Of a DNA stretch of 10,547 bases, positions 1-7,334 are shown one piece after another. Position numbers and translations under genes: made by a program. The stretch comes from Bacteroidales bacterium. Its GTDB lineage: Bacteria; Bacteroidota; Bacteroidia; Bacteroidales; VadinHA17. Each line of letters opens with the position of its first letter. Within the stretch, counting starts at the first letter, position 1. The stretch is from NCBI GenBank assembly GCA_030692905.1, contig JAUYBT010000214.1, positions 1 to 10,547 on the forward strand. Direction: 5' to 3'. The notes beneath the pieces were generated by a model. That model did not search any database and was not told where the DNA came from. It saw only the letters and a list, made by a program, of their open reading frames with translations.

Positions 1-43
1 TGTAATTGCGCTCATGTAATATATTGATATTAAATTACTAACG

Positions 44-1378
44 ATGAGAAGGAAACACAACAAGAAACTTTTTATTATTGATACAAACGTTTTGCTTCAT
101 GATTATAAATGTATTTATAATTTTGAAGAGAATGATATTATAATTCCTATTGTTGTTCTCGAGGAGCTTGATAAATTCAAGAGGGGAAATGATCTGATCA
201 ATTTTCATGCCCGTGAATTTACAAGGGAGCTTGACAAGCTCTCGGGAGATATGCTTCTGACAGCCAATATCCCACTTGGAGAAAACCTTGGGAATATGCA
301 TATCGAAACAGGTAAAGATTTTTCTGAAAAGGTCAGCCAGTCATTCCCCGAAAGAACAGCTGATCACCGGATACTGGCAATCGCTGAGTATGTCTGCAGT
401 GCCAATAAGGATAAAACAGTAGTGCTTATTACGAAGGACATAAACCTCCGGATGAAAGCCAAATCGCTTGGAATCATTGCACAGGATTACGAAAACGACA
501 AGGTCACCAATATAGACGATCTCTACAAAGGAATAAGGATACTCGAGGGTGTAAACCAGGAATTAATAAGTAAGCTTTATGAGAATCCAGACGGAGTAAA
601 TGCCGGAGAATTTAGCTTGGAGAATAATCTTAAGGGGCACCAGTTTTTCATTTTGAAGAATAACGGATCGAGCGCCCTGGCACATTATAATCCCGTTAAT
701 AAAATGCTCAACAGGGTAATTAAGCAACCAACCTATGGCATAGATCCACGCAATGCCGAGCAGACATTTGCCATCGAGGCACTTTCGAATCCTGATATTC
801 AACTGGTATCATTAACTGGCAAAGCAGGAACAGGGAAAACTCTTCTTGCACTTGCTGCTGCACTTCAGCAACACAAAAGATATAAACAGATATTTCTGGC
901 CCGGCCGATTGTTTCTCTTGCGAACCGCGATCTTGGATTTCTGCCAGGGGATGTAAAGGAAAAAATGGATCCTTACATGCAACCTTTATATGATAACCTC
1001 ACCGTTATTAAACATAAGTTTAGCCACCAGAGTCCCGAATTTTTAAGGATTAACGATATGATGAAAGAGGATAAGCTTGTAATAACCCCCCTCGCATATA
1101 TCAGAGGACGGAGTCTTTCAAGTATCTTCTTCATTGTTGATGAGGCACAGAATCTTACTCCCCATGAGATTAAAACCATTATTACAAGAGCCGGAGAAGG
1201 AACCAAGATGGTCTTTACCGGTGATATTGAACAGATTGATTCGCCATATCTCGATACAGCATCAAATGGTTTAAGTTATCTTTCAGACAAAATGAAGGAT
1301 CAGGACATTTTTGCTCATGTAAACCTTGTTAAGGGCGAACGGAGCTTCCTGGCAGAACTTGCAAGTAAATTGTTATAA
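44..1378 (+). CDS. PIN-domain/PhoH-family ATPase (PhoH2/YlaK type)
   Basis: This is a 444-residue cytoplasmic protein that joins an N-terminal PIN nuclease domain to a C-terminal PhoH P-loop ATPase, the architecture called PhoH2 or YlaK. The PIN half (about residues 8-165) opens with FIIDTNVLL and shows candidate acidic metal ligands D13, E40, D107 and D132. The ATPase half (about 235-444) has a Walker A GKAGTGKT at 259-266, a Walker B ending in DEAQN at 366-370, GDIEQIDSP at 393-401 and a late KGERS at 430-434. In studied PhoH2 proteins the pairing couples ATP-driven RNA unwinding to RNA cleavage; that role is assumed here from family. The ATG at 44 has no clear ribosome-binding sequence, and the protein starts right before the first PIN strand, which supports it. 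Length is normal for the family and nothing looks broken. The next gene follows after 15 bp. Confidence 0.93.
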   Translation: MRRKHNKKLFIIDTNVLLHDYKCIYNFEENDIIIPIVVLEELDKFKRGNDLINFHAREFTRELDKLSGDMLLTANIPLGENLGNMHIETGKDFSEKVSQSFPERTADHRILAIAEYVCSANKDKTVVLITKDINLRMKAKSLGIIAQDYENDKVTNIDDLYKGIRILEGVNQELISKLYENPDGVNAGEFSLENNLKGHQFFILKNNGSSALAHYNPVNKMLNRVIKQPTYGIDPRNAEQTFAIEALSNPDIQLVSLTGKAGTGKTLLALAAALQQHKRYKQIFLARPIVSLANRDLGFLPGDVKEKMDPYMQPLYDNLTVIKHKFSHQSPEFLRINDMMKEDKLVITPLAYIRGRSLSSIFFIVDEAQNLTPHEIKTIITRAGEGTKMVFTGDIEQIDSPYLDTASNGLSYLSDKMKDQDIFAHVNLVKGERSFLAELASKLL

Positions 1379-1393
1379 ATAAATCTCAAAATC

Positions 1394-2059
1394 ATGAAAA
1401 CCAGAATCATCCAGTTTGCCACCCTTCTGATAATTTTTTTATTAGTAGCTCCAACTGTTTCTATAGCTCAGTCTAAAGCTAAAAAACCAAAAAGTAAAAA
1501 TATCCAATTATTCAATGGTAAAAATCTGAATAACTGGGTGTTTCAACTTAAGGATCCTGCTATTGATCCTGCTACAGTTTTCACAGTACAAAACGGGGTC
1601 ATTCATATTTCAGGTAATCCATTCGGTTACATGCGAACAAAAGAAATCTACTCTGATTATAAACTTCATGTTGAATGGCGCTGGCCTGTTGAAGCAACAA
1701 ACAGCGGGGTTTTTGTACATGGTCAGCAACCTGATACAATCTGGTTAAAATGTGTTGAATGTCAGTTAAAAGCCGGGAGTGCAGGGGATTTCGTTTGCAT
1801 GAACGGTGCCGATATGAATGAGCGTACAGATAAGTCGAAAATATCTGTAAAAAAAATGGCCGATTCTTCAGAAAAACCAACTGGTGAGTGGAATACTATG
1901 GAAGTTGTCTGCAAAGCAAACACTATTGAGGTATCTATAAACGGAGTCTTGCAAAACAAGGGAACTAATGTATCGATAAGTAAAGGGAGCATCTGTCTTC
2001 AAAGCGAAGGTAAGGATATTGAATTCAGAAATGTATTCCTGAACAAACTCAAAAAATAA
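1394..2059 (+). CDS. Secreted DUF1080 (3-keto-disaccharide hydrolase family) protein
   Basis: This 221-residue exported protein matches the DUF1080 family, a concanavalin/laminin-G-like beta-sandwich fold. Residues 1-25 form a signal peptide with a basic start, a hydrophobic core at 8-20 and a likely cleavage near SIAQS; there is no lipobox cysteine. Family landmarks are FNGKNLNNW at 40-48, the GYMRTKEIYSDYKLHVEWRW stretch at 78-97, NSGVFVHG at 103-110, the ECQLKAGSAGDF region at 122-133 and PTGEWNTMEVVCK at 162-174. Some family members hydrolyse 3-keto-disaccharides or bind glycans, but the exact substrate cannot be read from this sequence. Five cysteines lie in the mature part (120, 123, 135, 173, 201), so disulfides in the periplasm are possible. 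Its neighbours are RNA-related housekeeping genes, so context gives no substrate clue. The gene starts 15 bp after the PIN-PhoH gene and is probably co-transcribed with it. Confidence 0.85.
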   Translation: MKTRIIQFATLLIIFLLVAPTVSIAQSKAKKPKSKNIQLFNGKNLNNWVFQLKDPAIDPATVFTVQNGVIHISGNPFGYMRTKEIYSDYKLHVEWRWPVEATNSGVFVHGQQPDTIWLKCVECQLKAGSAGDFVCMNGADMNERTDKSKISVKKMADSSEKPTGEWNTMEVVCKANTIEVSINGVLQNKGTNVSISKGSICLQSEGKDIEFRNVFLNKLKK

Positions 2060-2087
2060 ATCAGAACAATTAGTTTTTTGTCAAAAT

Positions 2088-2121
2088 TTTTGTGCGACTT
2101 AGTGCCTTTGCGCCTCGTGGC
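2088..2121. repeat. Degenerate 8-bp tandem repeat before mtaB
   Basis: Four near-copies of an 8-bp unit lie here: TTTTGTGC (2088-2095), then after two extra bases CTTAGTGC (2098-2105), CTTTGCGC (2106-2113) and CTCGTGGC (2114-2121). All follow roughly CTTNGTGC. The tract is followed by an A-rich run and then the mtaB ATG. From memory, similar GTG/GCG-rich strings are scattered between genes in many Bacteroidota genomes; this was not searched. A GTG at 2092 inside the repeat is in frame with mtaB and could be mistaken for its start. Confidence 0.55.
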
Positions 2122-2130
2122 AAAAAAAAT

Positions 2131-3435
2131 ATGAATCTTAATAAGAAAAAAGTAGCATTCCATACACTTGGCTGTAAACTCAACTTTGCGGAGACATCCA
2201 CTATTTCCAGATCATTTCCCGAGGAGAAATTTGAAAGAGTTCCTGCAAATTCGAAAGCTGATATTTACGTAATTAATACATGCTCAGTCACTGATGCTGC
2301 TGATAAGAAATGCAGGCAGGCAATAAAAAAATTCATCACTCTTTCACCCGGTGCTTTTATTGCTGTTGTTGGCTGTTATGCTCAGCTTAAACCTCAGGAG
2401 ATATCTTCTATCCCGGGAGTAGATCTTGTTCTTGGGACAAATGAAAAGTTCGACATAAGGGAATACATGACCGATTTTGAAAAGAGACAAGAAGTTGAAA
2501 TACACTCCTGCGATCTATCCTCTACAGATAGTTTTAACCCGTCATACTCCATGGGTGACAGAACACGTTCCTTTCTGAAAGTCCAGGACGGATGTGACTA
2601 TGGATGTTCATATTGCACTATCCCTCTGGCCCGTGGGCGAAGCAGAAATCCGGAAATTTCATCAATTTTCGGTGAAGCAGAAAAAATTGCCGAAAGAGGT
2701 GTAAAAGAGATTGTAATAACAGGTGTCAATATTGGTGATTTTGGAAAATCGACCGGAGAATCATTTGCAGCTCTTCTGAAAGAACTGGTTAAAGTACAGG
2801 GCATTGAAAGATTCAGAATATCATCAATAGAACCGAACCTGTTAACGGATGAATTGATTGAAATGACAGCGATGAATGAAAAAATTCTTCCGCATTTCCA
2901 TATACCTTTACAAAGCGGGTGTAACAAAATCCTTGGCCTCATGCGAAGAAGATATACCAGGGATGTCTTTGCTGCCAGGGTAAAAATGGTCAGGGAAAAG
3001 ATGCCTTTAGCCGGCATCGGTGCTGATGTAATTGTTGGTTTTCCCGGAGAATCAGTCTTCGATTTTGAGGATACATATTCCTTTTTGCAGGGAATGGCTC
3101 TCTCCTATCTCCATGTTTTCACTTTTTCAGAAAGACCGGATACAATTGCAGAAAAACTGCCGGAAAAGGTTTCGCACAGAGAAAAGGAAATCAGGAGCAA
3201 AAGACTGATAGCTCTTTCAGAAAAGAAAAATCTGGAATTTAATAAATTGAATATCGGTCAGATAACAAATGTTTTGTTCGAAAGAACCCGCAGTGAAGGA
3301 TTAATAACCGGCCTTACCTCCAATTATATCAGAATTGAGCACCCATGGCAATCCAGACTCGCAGGTCAGATAAAAAAAGTTAAATTGAATAGCATATCAC
3401 CAACAGGCAGAATGAGCGTTGAACTAGTTAACTAA
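2131..3435 (+). CDS. mtaB: tRNA (t6A37) methylthiotransferase MtaB
   Basis: This 434-residue radical-SAM enzyme adds a methylthio group to t6A at position 37 of tRNAs that read ANN codons, giving ms2t6A. Numbered from the ATG at 2131, the N-terminal methylthiotransferase domain carries cluster cysteines C15 (in HTLGCKLN), C51 and C82. The radical-SAM domain carries CDYGCSYC at 155-162 for the second iron-sulfur cluster, followed by RGRSRNP and FHIPLQSG. The last 60 or so residues look like a TRAM RNA-binding domain. The LGCKLNFAETS start fits MtaB rather than MiaB or RimO. An in-frame GTG at 2092 would add 13 residues, but they come from a repeat tract and do not look like protein, so the ATG is preferred. 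The gene is full length, and the phosphatase gene begins 3 bp after its stop. Confidence 0.95.
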   Translation: MNLNKKKVAFHTLGCKLNFAETSTISRSFPEEKFERVPANSKADIYVINTCSVTDAADKKCRQAIKKFITLSPGAFIAVVGCYAQLKPQEISSIPGVDLVLGTNEKFDIREYMTDFEKRQEVEIHSCDLSSTDSFNPSYSMGDRTRSFLKVQDGCDYGCSYCTIPLARGRSRNPEISSIFGEAEKIAERGVKEIVITGVNIGDFGKSTGESFAALLKELVKVQGIERFRISSIEPNLLTDELIEMTAMNEKILPHFHIPLQSGCNKILGLMRRRYTRDVFAARVKMVREKMPLAGIGADVIVGFPGESVFDFEDTYSFLQGMALSYLHVFTFSERPDTIAEKLPEKVSHREKEIRSKRLIALSEKKNLEFNKLNIGQITNVLFERTRSEGLITGLTSNYIRIEHPWQSRLAGQIKKVKLNSISPTGRMSVELVN

Positions 3436-3438
3436 CCC

Positions 3439-4236
3439 ATGATTGATCTAAAAAATATTTGTAAAGAAATTGAAAAAGCCGCCTGTGAAACAGGTGCATT
3501 TATTCTGAAGGAATCTGAAAGATTTGATATAAGTCAGACCGAAAGCAAAGGATTAAATGATTTTGTCAGTTATGTCGACAAGGGCTCCGAAAAGATGCTG
3601 GTTGAAAGATTAAGCCGCCTTCTCCCTGAAGCCGGATTCAATACAGAAGAAGGGACCTCAACAAAAAAAGGATTAAAATATTGCTGGGTGATAGATCCGT
3701 TGGATGGAACCACTAATTTTCTGCATGGCCTTCATCCATATGCAATCAGTATAGCGCTGATGGAATATGATGAAGTTGTTGCAGGTGTCGTTTATGAAGT
3801 CAGTGGAAATGAAATATTCACAGCCTGGAAAGATGGCGGAGCATGGCTGAATGGCCGGACAATTCATGTTTCAAAAACCACAAGACTGGCAGACAGTCTT
3901 GTAGCAACTGGATTTCCTTACAGTGATTTCAACCGGCTTGATGAGTATATGAAATGCCTTACTCATTTCTGTAAACATACCCATGGAATCAGAAGGCTCG
4001 GATCTGCCGCAATCGATCTCGCATACGTTGCCTGTGGCAGGTTTGAAGTTTTTTATGAATACGGACTTCATCCCTGGGATGTTGCTGCAGGAATTCTCCT
4101 TATCCGTGAAGCAGGCGGACAAGTAACCGATTTCTCAGGTAATGAGAAAAATCTTACCGGAGAAGAAATAGTAGCAGCAAACATCTCTGTTTTTTCAGAA
4201 GTTCTGGAAATTGTAAGTAAATTTATGAAGAATTAG
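3439..4236 (+). CDS. Inositol monophosphatase family protein (SuhB-like)
   Basis: This 265-residue soluble protein belongs to the Mg-dependent, lithium-sensitive phosphatase superfamily. Visible signatures are KGLNDFVSYVD at 37-47, the metal-binding acidic pair in FNTEEGTS (E70, E71), the hallmark DPLDGTTNF at 86-94, and HPWDVAAG at 211-218, where D214 should be the third-site metal ligand. The length is typical of bacterial inositol-1-phosphatases. Members dephosphorylate inositol-1-phosphate or related sugar phosphates, and the motif alone cannot fix the substrate; a CysQ-type nucleotidase is less likely given the overall pattern. The gene starts 3 bp after mtaB and ends 13 bp before an acyltransferase gene, so it is probably translated from one mRNA with both. 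Possible roles include inositol lipid supply or an SuhB-like part in RNA handling; neither is shown by the sequence. Confidence 0.9.
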   Translation: MIDLKNICKEIEKAACETGAFILKESERFDISQTESKGLNDFVSYVDKGSEKMLVERLSRLLPEAGFNTEEGTSTKKGLKYCWVIDPLDGTTNFLHGLHPYAISIALMEYDEVVAGVVYEVSGNEIFTAWKDGGAWLNGRTIHVSKTTRLADSLVATGFPYSDFNRLDEYMKCLTHFCKHTHGIRRLGSAAIDLAYVACGRFEVFYEYGLHPWDVAAGILLIREAGGQVTDFSGNEKNLTGEEIVAANISVFSEVLEIVSKFMKN

Positions 4237-4249
4237 ACCTTTCAATCAA

Positions 4250-5134
4250 ATGGGAGCTGTCGGATACTATATTTTTTACGGAATAAACTGGATAATTACA
4301 CTTCTGCCTCTTCCGGTTTTGTATATCTTTTCCGACTTCCTCTATTTTTTGTTTTATTACTTTCCTTCATACCGCAGAAAGGTTGTTGCAACCAACCTTA
4401 AAAACTCATTCCCTGAAAAAACAGAAGAAGAGCTTAAATGCATAGAAAAAAAATTCTACAAACATCTTGCTGATCTTTTTATTGAGACCTTTAAGCTTGT
4501 CCACATGTCAAAAGAAGAGCAGAAGAAGCGATTCACATACAGCAATCTCGAAATAATCGATAAACTTCGGGAGGAGAAACGTGATATAATTGCTGTTCTT
4601 GGTCATTATAATAACTGGGAATGGCCAACTTTGCTTCCATTTTTTCTGAAATACAAAATTGTTATAATCTATAAACCTCTGCAAAACAAATTTTTCAACA
4701 GGTTTATAAATAAACAAAGATCAAGGTATGGTATAGTTCTTACCCCAATGTCACAGATAATCAGGGAAATAATTAACTTCAGAAAGAATAACATAAATAC
4801 GCTCTCGGTTTTCCTTTCAGATCAGACACCGGTAAAAAGTGAAATCAAATACTGGACAACCTTCTTAAATCAGGATACTCCTGTTTATTTGGGTACGGAA
4901 AAAATTGCGTCAAAGTATGATATGGCTGTAGTCTATTTTCATATTCAAAAAATAAAACGGGGATTTTACAACCTTGACATAAAACTTCTTTTTGAGCATA
5001 CAGCCGGACTTCCGGAGTATCTCATTACAGAAACCCATACAAGAAAACTTGAAGAGATCATCAAAGAAAAACCTGAGTACTGGCTCTGGAGCCATCGCCG
5101 CTGGAAACATAAAAGGCCGGTTGAAAATGAATAA
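4250..5134 (+). CDS. LpxL/HtrB-family lysophospholipid or lipid A acyltransferase
   Basis: This 294-residue inner-membrane protein belongs to the lipid A biosynthesis acyltransferase family (LpxL/HtrB/MsbB). One hydrophobic segment at about 8-38 should anchor it, with the rest on the cytoplasmic face. The catalytic HX4E motif is seen as GHYNNWEW at 118-125 (H119, E124). Further family marks are DQTP at 191-194, TPVYLGTEKIA at 210-220 and the C-terminal YWLWSHRRWKHKRP at 277-290. The family moves an acyl chain from acyl-ACP onto a lipid A precursor as a late step in endotoxin synthesis; in Bacteroidota some homologues may instead act on other lysolipids, so the exact acceptor is inferred. Its last 8 bp overlap the start of the glycosyltransferase gene (ATGAATAA), which suggests translational coupling. 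Confidence 0.9.
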   Translation: MGAVGYYIFYGINWIITLLPLPVLYIFSDFLYFLFYYFPSYRRKVVATNLKNSFPEKTEEELKCIEKKFYKHLADLFIETFKLVHMSKEEQKKRFTYSNLEIIDKLREEKRDIIAVLGHYNNWEWPTLLPFFLKYKIVIIYKPLQNKFFNRFINKQRSRYGIVLTPMSQIIREIINFRKNNINTLSVFLSDQTPVKSEIKYWTTFLNQDTPVYLGTEKIASKYDMAVVYFHIQKIKRGFYNLDIKLLFEHTAGLPEYLITETHTRKLEEIIKEKPEYWLWSHRRWKHKRPVENE

Positions 5135-6155
5135 TACTGCCATTGTAATATTAAACTGGAATGGTATTGGTTACCTGAAAATGTTCCTTGGGACTGTCGT
5201 AAAACATTCCACGAGCAGCGAAACTATTATATGTGTTGCCGATAATGGTTCATCAGATGGGTCTCCGGAATGGGTTGCTGATAATTTTCAAGATGTAAAG
5301 CTTATAAGGTTTGATAAAAACCATGGGTTTGCCGGGGGCTATAACCTTGCTATTAATCAACTGGATGCCAAATACTTCGTTCTGTTAAATTCGGATATCG
5401 AGGTTACTGATGGCTGGTTTCAGCCACTTGTCAGTTTCATGGATAGTAACCCTGATGTTGCATCATGTCAGCCAAAAATCCTCTCTTATAACCGGAAAGA
5501 TCATTTCGAATATGCCGGTGCAGCCGGCAGTTTTATTGATAAGTACGGGTATCCTTTTTGCCGGGGCCGGATCTTTGATAAAGTTGAAAAAGATACAGGA
5601 CAGTATGATTCTCAAATTGATGTATTCTGGTCGAGTGGTGCATGTATGATTGTACGCGGGGATGCATGGAGAAAATGCTATGGATTTGATGCCGGGTTCT
5701 TCGCCCATATGGAAGAGATAGATCTATGCTGGCGGTTCAATAAAGCCGGGTATCGTGTAAGTTATATACCCGGATCGGTGGTGTATCATGTTGGTGGAGG
5801 ATCCCTACCATATGATTCCCCCTTTAAAACATATCTTAACTTCCGAAACAGTCTCTTTCTTCTTTATAAAAACCTGCCTGACAATAAATTACATACTATT
5901 ATGTTCATAAGAAAGCTTTTGGATGGTCTTTCTGCTATCAGGTTTCTTTTGAAAGGTAATTTCGGCAGTTTTATGTCAGTCTGGAAAGCTCATATTGACT
6001 ATTATAAAAATGTGAGCGACCTCAAAGAAAAAAGAAAAATGGTAAAAAAGCTGGAAGTGGTACATTCTCCTGCAATGATTTTGAACAAGAGTATTGTTTT
6101 TGAGTTTTATGTTAAAGGCAATAAAACTTATAATAGCCTGAAAACGGAATCCTGA
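5127..6155 (+). CDS. Family 2 glycosyltransferase (WbbL/rhamnosyltransferase-like)
   Basis: This 342-residue inverting glycosyltransferase has a GT-A fold. It opens with AIVILNWNG at 5-13, has DNGSSDGS at 39-46 for nucleotide-sugar binding, NSDIEV at 88-93 in place of the DXD metal motif, and the acceptor-side catalytic region GFFAHMEEIDLCWR at 190-203. This layout matches the WbbL-like rhamnosyltransferase group, which builds O-antigen, capsule or other surface glycans; the donor sugar cannot be told from the sequence. No clear membrane helix is present, so it is likely peripheral on the cytoplasmic side. The ATG at 5127 is chosen because family homology begins three residues later. An upstream in-frame start at 4992 would add 45 residues that only shadow the acyltransferase gene. 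Overlap with that gene and a 6-bp gap to the next one place it inside the operon. Confidence 0.9.
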   Translation: MNNTAIVILNWNGIGYLKMFLGTVVKHSTSSETIICVADNGSSDGSPEWVADNFQDVKLIRFDKNHGFAGGYNLAINQLDAKYFVLLNSDIEVTDGWFQPLVSFMDSNPDVASCQPKILSYNRKDHFEYAGAAGSFIDKYGYPFCRGRIFDKVEKDTGQYDSQIDVFWSSGACMIVRGDAWRKCYGFDAGFFAHMEEIDLCWRFNKAGYRVSYIPGSVVYHVGGGSLPYDSPFKTYLNFRNSLFLLYKNLPDNKLHTIMFIRKLLDGLSAIRFLLKGNFGSFMSVWKAHIDYYKNVSDLKEKRKMVKKLEVVHSPAMILNKSIVFEFYVKGNKTYNSLKTES

Positions 6156-6161
6156 TCTGAA

Positions 6162-7331
6162 ATGAAAAAATACCAAATGATTATATTTTTTTCTATAGCG
6201 CTCACAATTTACTCTCTGATAAATATTTATATCTTTTTTAAAGGGTACAATGCAATACCAGTTCTTCAAAATAACAGGCTGCTTTATTCAATTACTTTCT
6301 TTTTACTTGCTGTAATCTTTATTATTGCTAAAGTCCTTGAATCAAAACATTCTTCCGTTCTTTCTGACGCCCTTAATATTATGGGAAGCTTCTGGCTTGC
6401 ATTCATGTTATATGGTTTTCTGTTTTTCCTTATATCTGATATTATTTTACTTACGTTAAGAATTCCGGGAATCATAAGTGGTGAGAATATCTTCCTTTTC
6501 CGTAAGTGGTCATTTATTCTTACAGTGGTCATTTCTTCAGTGTTGATCATTGGAGGCTTCATTAATGCCGTAATACCGGTTGTTAAAGAATATAACATCA
6601 CAATAAACAAACCGGCCGGAGAAATAAAAACATTACGTATTGCAGCGGTGTCTGACATTCATCTTGGAAGTATAATAAGAAAAAGAAGCATTAAGAAATT
6701 GTCAGGAATGCTTAAAGAGATGAATCCTGATCTTGTTTTACTCCTGGGAGATATTGTTGATGGCGAAATTGGACCTGTTATGAGAGGTGATCTCCTCCAA
6801 TACTTCACCATTCCAAAATGTAATGATGGTCTCTTTGCTATAACCGGTAATCACGAATTTATTGGAGGTGGCAGTCGTACAATTCCATATATAGAGAGTA
6901 AAGGAATAAGAGTTTTAAAAGATGAAATAGTAACCCTTGAAGGTGGTATTCAGTTGATTGGAAGGATAGACAGGGATTCATTCCGGTTTTACGGAAAAGA
7001 ACGACTAACCCTGGGTGAGCTGATGAAACAGGCAGATACAACAAAACCTGTTATTCTGCTCGACCATCAGCCTTTCCATCTTGATGAATCTGCAAAACAG
7101 GGCGTTGACCTCCAGCTTTCCGGACATACCCACAACGGCCAGATGTGGCCGCTGAATTATGTTACTTCGTGGATCTATGAGTTAAGCTATGGCTATCTGA
7201 GGAAAGGGAATACACAATTTATAGTTTCTTCCGGTTATGGACTGTGGGGTCCTCGAGTCAGGTCAGGCAGCAATTCTGAAGTCCTGCTGATCAATATTAA
7301 ATTTACAGGTGCGGATACCCACTTACCATAA
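6162..7331 (+). CDS. Membrane-anchored metallophosphoesterase (YkuE-like)
   Basis: This 389-residue protein has a membrane N-terminus and a calcineurin-like phosphoesterase domain. Hydrophobic segments at about 5-25, 40-58, 72-100 and 117-139 suggest four membrane passes. The catalytic domain (about 157-380) shows the full two-metal set: SDIHLGS at 164-170 (D165, H167), GDIVD at 196-200 (D197), GNHE at 229-232, DHQP at 301-304 (H302) and GHTHNGQ at 321-327 (H322, H324). The C-terminal GYGLWGPRVRSGSNSE block is typical of the YkuE/YaeI-like group. Known relatives cleave phosphodiester or pyrophosphate bonds, some in lipid-linked molecules; its position after an acyltransferase and a glycosyltransferase makes an envelope lipid substrate a reasonable guess, not a finding. 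The stop codon is 3 bp from the stop of the convergent murF gene, with no terminator in between. Confidence 0.88.
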   Translation: MKKYQMIIFFSIALTIYSLINIYIFFKGYNAIPVLQNNRLLYSITFFLLAVIFIIAKVLESKHSSVLSDALNIMGSFWLAFMLYGFLFFLISDIILLTLRIPGIISGENIFLFRKWSFILTVVISSVLIIGGFINAVIPVVKEYNITINKPAGEIKTLRIAAVSDIHLGSIIRKRSIKKLSGMLKEMNPDLVLLLGDIVDGEIGPVMRGDLLQYFTIPKCNDGLFAITGNHEFIGGGSRTIPYIESKGIRVLKDEIVTLEGGIQLIGRIDRDSFRFYGKERLTLGELMKQADTTKPVILLDHQPFHLDESAKQGVDLQLSGHTHNGQMWPLNYVTSWIYELSYGYLRKGNTQFIVSSGYGLWGPRVRSGSNSEVLLINIKFTGADTHLP

Positions 7332-7334
7332 TTT

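Noticed and set aside
1..43. Promoter for the PIN-PhoH gene
   Set aside because: The short AT-rich leader holds no TAnnTTTG match or ribosome-binding site, and the upstream region lies outside the window.
2060..2087. Terminator after the DUF1080 gene
   Set aside because: There are T runs and a CAAAA/TTTTG self-complementary spot, but no GC-rich stem, so I do not call one.
2092..2130. GTG-initiated N-terminal extension of MtaB
   Set aside because: The 13 extra residues are encoded by the octamer repeat, and MtaB homology begins just after the ATG at 2131.
4992..5126. Extended start for the glycosyltransferase
   Set aside because: The 45 added residues lie wholly inside the acyltransferase gene in another frame and precede the usual GT2 beginning.
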